A stretch of 35,667 bases of DNA. It comes from a virus. Shown in pieces: positions 32,107 through 35,667 of this stretch. Below the pieces are notes generated by a model that made no database searches, was not told the origin of the DNA, and worked only from the letters and a program-made list of their open reading frames with translations. The stretch's first letter is position 1; each line of letters begins with the position of its first letter. The stretch lies in the IMG/VR virus record IMGVR_UViG_3300020469_003917, positions 1-35,667 of that record; one strand, 5' to 3'. A program made the translations under genes and the position numbers.

Positions 32107-33372
32107 ATGGGAAAGTTCAACGGATTTTTAGACAACTTAGCTAGTGGAGCATTAAGTCCAAAAGGTAACCTTGCAGACTTTAGACACGCAAGTAAAACAT
32201 TTGTTACTGATGCTTTTAGATTAGCGCCAAAAACAAAATTTCTTTATCATGTATATTTTGATATTAATGATCAACCAGCTAGTATTTTACCTGAGCTTAA
32301 AGCAAAACACACAAGAGAAATAGGACTTCTAGTAAAATCTGCAGATTTGCCTAAATATACTGCTAATGTGGAAACAAAAAAGAAATATAATAGAATAAAA
32401 AATATACAAACTAGTATTTCATATGATCCTGTAAATATTTCATTCCATGATGATAATTTAGGTGTAACAAGTGCCTTAATGGAAGCATACTACAGATACT
32501 ATTTTGCAGACGGAAATTACGGCTCTAGAACAGATGCATATAATAGGAATGTTACTAAAACAGCTGCAGGAGATAACACGTATGCCGGTAAAGAAAGAAA
32601 CAAGTATTCATATGGTTTAGATAATAACCAAAATGAACCGTTCTTTAATAGTATTCAAATTAGTCAACTTACACGAAAAACATTTACAACATATACACTA
32701 GTAAATCCTACAATTACTAATTGGGGTCACGATAGTGTAGATTCAGCAGATGGTTCGGGACTAATGCAAAATCAAATGACTGTAGCTTATGAAGCAGTTT
32801 GGTATGACAGAGGAAGTGTTGGTGTAGATAATCCTAAAGGTTTCGCAGATCCTTCACATTATGATACAACTCCTAGTCCAGCCAGTTTATTGGGCGGAGG
32901 TGCTTTAGGTTTAGGCGGAGCAATCGGTACTGGAATTAGTTTATATGATTTTATAACTAATGACGGAGGATTCAATAGCCCATTAGAAGCAGGGTTAGCG
33001 GCAGCTAATTTAATATCTAATGTAAGAAATTTAAGTAGTGATGGTATTAGAGCAGAAGGCTTTAGTTTACTTACTGGTGCAATTGGTGCAGCAGCTGGAA
33101 CAGACGTTTCGGGTGTTGCAAATACATTTTTTCCAAAAAATGCTGGCAACGGCGGAGCAAAAGATCTAGTTATAGCAACTGCAGCCATAACAGGACTAAA
33201 GGCACTTACCCAAGCAGTAAATAACACTGATGCAGCCAAAGAAAGCGCCGCTAGACTTGCAAATAGTAAAACATTCCAAAATAACGGTGGCACAGGCGGA
33301 GTTAACGGAGCAACAGCAGCATACAATGCACTATCAGCTTCAGCACAAAATGCACTTAAAGGATCTACATAA
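32107..33372 (+). CDS. Tail-tube-fold structural protein (baseplate/tube-junction candidate)
   Basis: A 421-residue protein. Its first 260 residues have the tube-fold features of phage tail tube and gp48/gp54-like proteins: FLYHVYFDINDQPA, LLVKSADLPKYTANVETKKKYNRIKNIQTSISYDPVNISFHDDNLG, YYRYYFADGNYGSRTDAYN, and NQMTVAYEAVWYDRGSVG. The remaining 160 residues are Ala/Gly/Ser-rich with hydrophobic runs (SLLGGGALGLGGAIGTG, INVARN-like helices) and look like a flexible tail. It could be the tail-tube initiator or a cap at the baseplate; the T4 equivalent cannot be fixed from sequence. The ATG at 32107 is exactly where transcription should begin. Confidence 0.75.
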   Translation: MGKFNGFLDNLASGALSPKGNLADFRHASKTFVTDAFRLAPKTKFLYHVYFDINDQPASILPELKAKHTREIGLLVKSADLPKYTANVETKKKYNRIKNIQTSISYDPVNISFHDDNLGVTSALMEAYYRYYFADGNYGSRTDAYNRNVTKTAAGDNTYAGKERNKYSYGLDNNQNEPFFNSIQISQLTRKTFTTYTLVNPTITNWGHDSVDSADGSGLMQNQMTVAYEAVWYDRGSVGVDNPKGFADPSHYDTTPSPASLLGGGALGLGGAIGTGISLYDFITNDGGFNSPLEAGLAAANLISNVRNLSSDGIRAEGFSLLTGAIGAAAGTDVSGVANTFFPKNAGNGGAKDLVIATAAITGLKALTQAVNNTDAAKESAARLANSKTFQNNGGTGGVNGATAAYNALSASAQNALKGST

Positions 33373-33734
33373 TGTCAAGCCTACCAAATAAATCAAAGAC
33401 CTCAGAAGGAAATACAACAGAATTTTTTGACAAATACTTTACAAAAAAATTAAATTTTCCTAGTAACGAAGTTGATGCTATAATAGGTTTTTTTACTAAA
33501 AGAGGATTTGATATAGCTGCCGCACAAAGCACCGGAACTATTCTTTTAGAACAAGCAAAAATAGATAATGTAAATGTTTTCACACTTTTAGATACTCTTA
33601 AAGGTTTAAATGATATACAATTAAGCACAGTAGTTGCAGAAGTACTAAACTACAATAGAGATGCAACATCTAGCGTAGGTTTTAAACGTCCACAAACTGT
33701 AGATAAAATCGAAAAACGCAACATAGTGGTGTAA
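33372..33734 (+). CDS. Conserved small phage protein of unknown function
   Basis: A 120-residue, helical-looking protein: FFDKYFTKKLNFPSNEVDAIIGFFTKRGFDIAAAQSTGTILLEQAKIDNVNVFTLLDTLKGLNDIQLSTVVAEVLNYNRDATSSVGF. I recall very similar proteins beside structural genes in many marine T4-like phages, always without a known function. Its ATG overlaps the upstream stop (TAATG), so it is co-translated with the tube-like gene and is followed four bases later by gp4. It is possibly a small virion or assembly protein. Confidence 0.85.
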   Translation: MSSLPNKSKTSEGNTTEFFDKYFTKKLNFPSNEVDAIIGFFTKRGFDIAAAQSTGTILLEQAKIDNVNVFTLLDTLKGLNDIQLSTVVAEVLNYNRDATSSVGFKRPQTVDKIEKRNIVV

Positions 33735-33738
33735 CGCT

Positions 33739-34173
33739 ATGGCAAGATTTGCACAGGGTAAATTTGCTCTTAAAAATCCAGACAAATATGTAGGAAGAAA
33801 AACACCCACCTATCGTAGTAGTTGGGAATTTGCTTTCATGAGGTTTTGTGACGAACATCCTAATGTAGCAAAGTGGGCTAGTGAAGCAATTAGAATACCT
33901 TATAAAAACCCGTTTACCGGCAAGCATACTATATATGTTCCTGATTTTTTTGTTGCATATGTAGATCAGACAGGTAAACAACGTGTCGAATTGATAGAAG
34001 TAAAACCTGCAAATCAAACACATAGAGATAAACTAGGGAAAAGTAGGGCTAATCAAGCTAGTTATATACTTAATCAAGCAAAGTGGTCAGCGGCGAATTC
34101 TTATTGTAAGCAACAAGGTATGATATTTCGGGTAGTAAATGAAACAGATATTTTCCATCAAGGCTCGAGATAG
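33739..34173 (+). CDS. 4: Head completion nuclease-like protein, gp4-like
   Basis: A 144-residue protein with a nuclease-fold core: E30 (SSWEFAFMRFCD), D69 (IYVPDFFVAY) and E87-x-K89 (VELIEVKPAN), the PD-(D/E)xK arrangement. The framing (PTYRSSWEFAFMRFCDEHPNVAKWASEAIRIPY) matches T4 gp4 (also called 50/65, 150 residues), which acts in head completion and joining of head to tail. The length agrees with the family. Starts four bases after the previous gene. Confidence 0.88.
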   Translation: MARFAQGKFALKNPDKYVGRKTPTYRSSWEFAFMRFCDEHPNVAKWASEAIRIPYKNPFTGKHTIYVPDFFVAYVDQTGKQRVELIEVKPANQTHRDKLGKSRANQASYILNQAKWSAANSYCKQQGMIFRVVNETDIFHQGSR

Positions 34174-34181
34174 TATAAATA
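34174..34181 (+). promoter_or_regulatory. T4-type late promoter TATAAATA
   Basis: Perfect octamer overlapping the end of gp4; predicted start about 34187, leaving a 19-base leader to ATG 34206 with only weak ribosome-site character. The bases ATAAATATTAGTA match those at the 32094 promoter. Confidence 0.75.
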
Positions 34182-34205
34182 TTAGTAGTTAATGCGAGAT
34201 TATAA

Positions 34206-34697
34206 ATGACTAAAAAACTTGAAGAACTATTAAATTTACCTGATTCAAAAGAAATTATTCAAGAATCTAAGAATGCCGAAAAGGCAGAAGCTGCTATTGT
34301 AGAGCAACACGATACTGCACGTGATATATCTGAGCTAGATAAAATTGCTAGTGCATTACCTGCTGTAAAAGGACTAGGCGAATTAGCAGATAAAGAATTA
34401 AATGAAGTTGCTGACAAAGCAATGACTGCTTATGACGATTTAATGGATTTAGGTATGAATGTTGAAAGCAGATATAGCGGAAGGGTTTTTGAAGTAGCAG
34501 GCAATATGTTAAAAACTAGCCTAGATGCAAAGACAGCAAAGCTAGATAAAAAGCTAAAGATGATCGAACTACAACTAAAGAAAGAAAAACAGGATAAAGA
34601 TAGCAACGGTATTGAAGGCGATGTTATAAGTGGCGAAGGTTACGTAGTGACAGATCGCAATAGTTTGCTTGAAAAACTAAAGAATATGGATAAATAA
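34206..34697 (+). CDS. 16: Terminase small subunit-like protein, gp16-like
   Basis: A 163-residue acidic helical protein. AYDDLMDLGMNVESRYSGRVFEVAGNMLKTSLDAKTAKLDKKLKMIELQLKKEKQ matches the helical hairpin and repeated HxRxxEVxGxMxKT-like core of marine gp16; the C-terminus (VVTDRNSLLEKLKNMDK) has the terminal peptide with which gp16 contacts the large subunit or regulates it. T4 gp16 has 164 residues. It starts DNA packaging by recruiting gp17, which is not in this window. A late promoter lies immediately upstream, and the next promoter overlaps its stop. Confidence 0.75.
   Translation: MTKKLEELLNLPDSKEIIQESKNAEKAEAAIVEQHDTARDISELDKIASALPAVKGLGELADKELNEVADKAMTAYDDLMDLGMNVESRYSGRVFEVAGNMLKTSLDAKTAKLDKKLKMIELQLKKEKQDKDSNGIEGDVISGEGYVVTDRNSLLEKLKNMDK
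34689..34696 (+). promoter_or_regulatory. Late promoter GATAAATA overlapping the end of the gp16-like gene
   Basis: GATAAATA in the last codons (GAT AAA TAA); predicted start about 34702; AGGA lies between it and ATG 34718. Confidence 0.65.
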
Positions 34698-34717
34698 CAT
34701 TATAGTAGGATTGCACC

Positions 34718-35281
34718 ATGAAATTATTTAAAGAGTATCTAACAGAGTCTAAAAAGACTTATAAATTTAAACTAAGGGTAGCTGGAGAATTACCAGAAAA
34801 CTTTGCCGATAAGCTGGATCAAGCGATGACAAAGTTTGAAGTTGTTTCAATCAGCACAGGAAAGAAAACACCAATAACTGAAAAGCCATTAGATTTTCCA
34901 CAATTAGCAAATTGTGAAGTCACACATTATGATGTAGAAGTAAGTTATCCGGTAACTGCATACGTATTAGAACATTACCTTGTTAATGAAACAGGCACAG
35001 CTCACGCAAATCTTATTGTTCGCGGAGAAGGTGATCCTGTAGAAGCACAGCAAATGGAAGTTGCAGATGATAAAGCACCATATGAGCCATTATTAAATAC
35101 AGAAGATATGGGCGGTGATAGCGCACAAGATCAAGTTGCTAATAATAGAACTATGGACCTACTCAAAGAATTAGAAGTTGCACGTAAAGAAAGAGCTATT
35201 GACCCTGTAGAAGGTATTAAACCTGGAGAGTCAAAAGATATTAGTGCAGATGAAAACACAAAAAGCACCATAGGAAGTTAA
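34718..35281 (+). CDS. Virion protein with a T4 capsid-targeting-like N-terminus
   Basis: A 187-residue protein starting MKLFKEYLTE-S. The first ten residues match in length and kind the T4 capsid targeting sequence (MKTYQEFIAE-A of the internal proteins), and L-T-E|S fits the gp21 protease site (I/L)-x-E|(A/G/S). Residues about 15-110 (TYKFKLRVAGELPENFADKLDQAMTKFEVVSISTGKKTPITEKPLDFPQLANCEVTHYDVEVSYPVTAYVLEHYLV) form a conserved domain known to me from marine T4-like phages without a function. The C-terminal 70 residues are acidic and probably disordered. It is likely packaged in the prohead and trimmed. Confidence 0.82.
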   Translation: MKLFKEYLTESKKTYKFKLRVAGELPENFADKLDQAMTKFEVVSISTGKKTPITEKPLDFPQLANCEVTHYDVEVSYPVTAYVLEHYLVNETGTAHANLIVRGEGDPVEAQQMEVADDKAPYEPLLNTEDMGGDSAQDQVANNRTMDLLKELEVARKERAIDPVEGIKPGESKDISADENTKSTIGS

Positions 35282-35282
35282 C

Positions 35283-35667
35283 ATGAACAATATGCGATCA
35301 TACTTAGATATTTTAACAGAAGCACCGGCTCGTGGATTAAGTAGTACAGGTGGTTTAGTAAACTTTAATGTAGACAAAAGTTTGCCTGTAACAAAAATTA
35401 AAGACTCAGATGGAAATACATTTGACTTACATGCTGCAGAAGACGAAGCACAAAAATTTATCGATGGTAGTAACGCATACGAAAAGTTTGATGCTAGTAC
35501 AGCAGCTCCGCAAGCAGGCGGCAATAAAGAATTAGATGCTATTGTAGCAAAATATGCAAAGTCGGGTATGACATTAGATGACGTAGCAAAAATGGAGCAG
35601 GAAGCAGGTAGTGATAGCAATGCTAGATATGTACTTGCATATGCAGCCAAAACTTTGGGTCTTGAAG
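35283..35667 (+). CDS. Protein with capsid-targeting-like N-terminus, cut by window edge
   Basis: Only the first 128 codons are visible. The start ATG 35283 follows AGGAAG; a second ATG at 35292 would give M-RSYLDILTE-A, ten residues before a gp21-type site (L-T-E|A), the same layout as the gene before it. The rest is Asp/Ala-rich (DLHAADDEAQKFIDGSNAYEKF...) with no recognised motif. Two adjacent proteins with this N-terminus suggest a pair of prohead-internal proteins. Confidence 0.8.
   Translation, partial: MNNMRSYLDILTEAPARGLSSTGGLVNFNVDKSLPVTKIKDSDGNTFDLHAAEDEAQKFIDGSNAYEKFDASTAAPQAGGNKELDAIVAKYAKSGMTLDDVAKMEQEAGSDSNARYVLAYAAKTLGLE

Noticed and set aside
32859-33326. A 155-residue minus-strand ORF
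   Set aside because: Antisense to the Ala/Gly-rich tail of the 32107 gene; its Pro/Ala/Leu composition reflects that.
1-35667. tRNA genes, CRISPR arrays, insertion sequences, integrase or attachment sites
   Set aside because: None was seen; gaps between genes are too short and hold only promoters, leaders, one terminator and the hairpin.

Overview
The window is a densely packed, AT-rich piece of a T4-like (myovirus) phage genome, most likely from a marine phage related to the cyanophages and pelagiphages. The evidence is a set of T4-type structural genes recognisable by sequence (neck gp13 and gp14, tail-sheath stabiliser gp15, tail sheath gp18, tail tube gp19, head-completion nuclease gp4, small terminase gp16, dNMP kinase gp1), together with many copies of the T4 late-promoter octamer TATAAATA or a one- to two-base variant. 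The host cannot be fixed: there are no photosynthesis genes and no tRNA genes in view.

Region 1 (1-14739) is the remarkable part. It holds five flavin-dependent tryptophan-halogenase-like genes (one cut by the left edge), eleven proteins with 2-oxoglutarate/Fe(II)-oxygenase signatures and one unrecognised protein. They lie in alternating, mostly overlapping operons: halogenases on the minus strand, oxygenases mostly on the plus strand. Late promoters sit between the divergent units, so the set should be expressed together with virion proteins. No flavin reductase is present, so reduced FAD would have to come from the host.

Region 2 (14746-21840) carries a likely tail-fibre assembly chaperone, a complete groES-groEL pair, and three adhesin/fibre-type genes. 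The middle one is a subtilisin-family protease, and the outer two each carry a cupredoxin-like His...Cys-x2-His-x2-Met motif.

Region 3 (21837-26090, minus) is an operon running gp14, gp15, a Nudix hydrolase, a twelfth 2OG-oxygenase-like protein, a cupin-like protein without the usual metal histidines, and a small unknown protein. Region 4 (26096-35667, plus) carries gp13, dNMP kinase behind a near-consensus sigma70 promoter, an antisense HNH nuclease gene, an oversized tail sheath, the tail tube, a strong terminator, a second tube-like protein, a conserved small protein, gp4, gp16, and two proteins with N-termini like the T4 capsid-targeting sequence.

Two regulatory observations stand out. 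At five places the late promoter lies exactly five bases before the only plausible ATG, so transcription should begin on the A of the start codon and give leaderless mRNAs. Upstream of the 17336 gene, a hairpin buries the ribosome binding site in read-through RNA but not in RNA started at the embedded late promoter.
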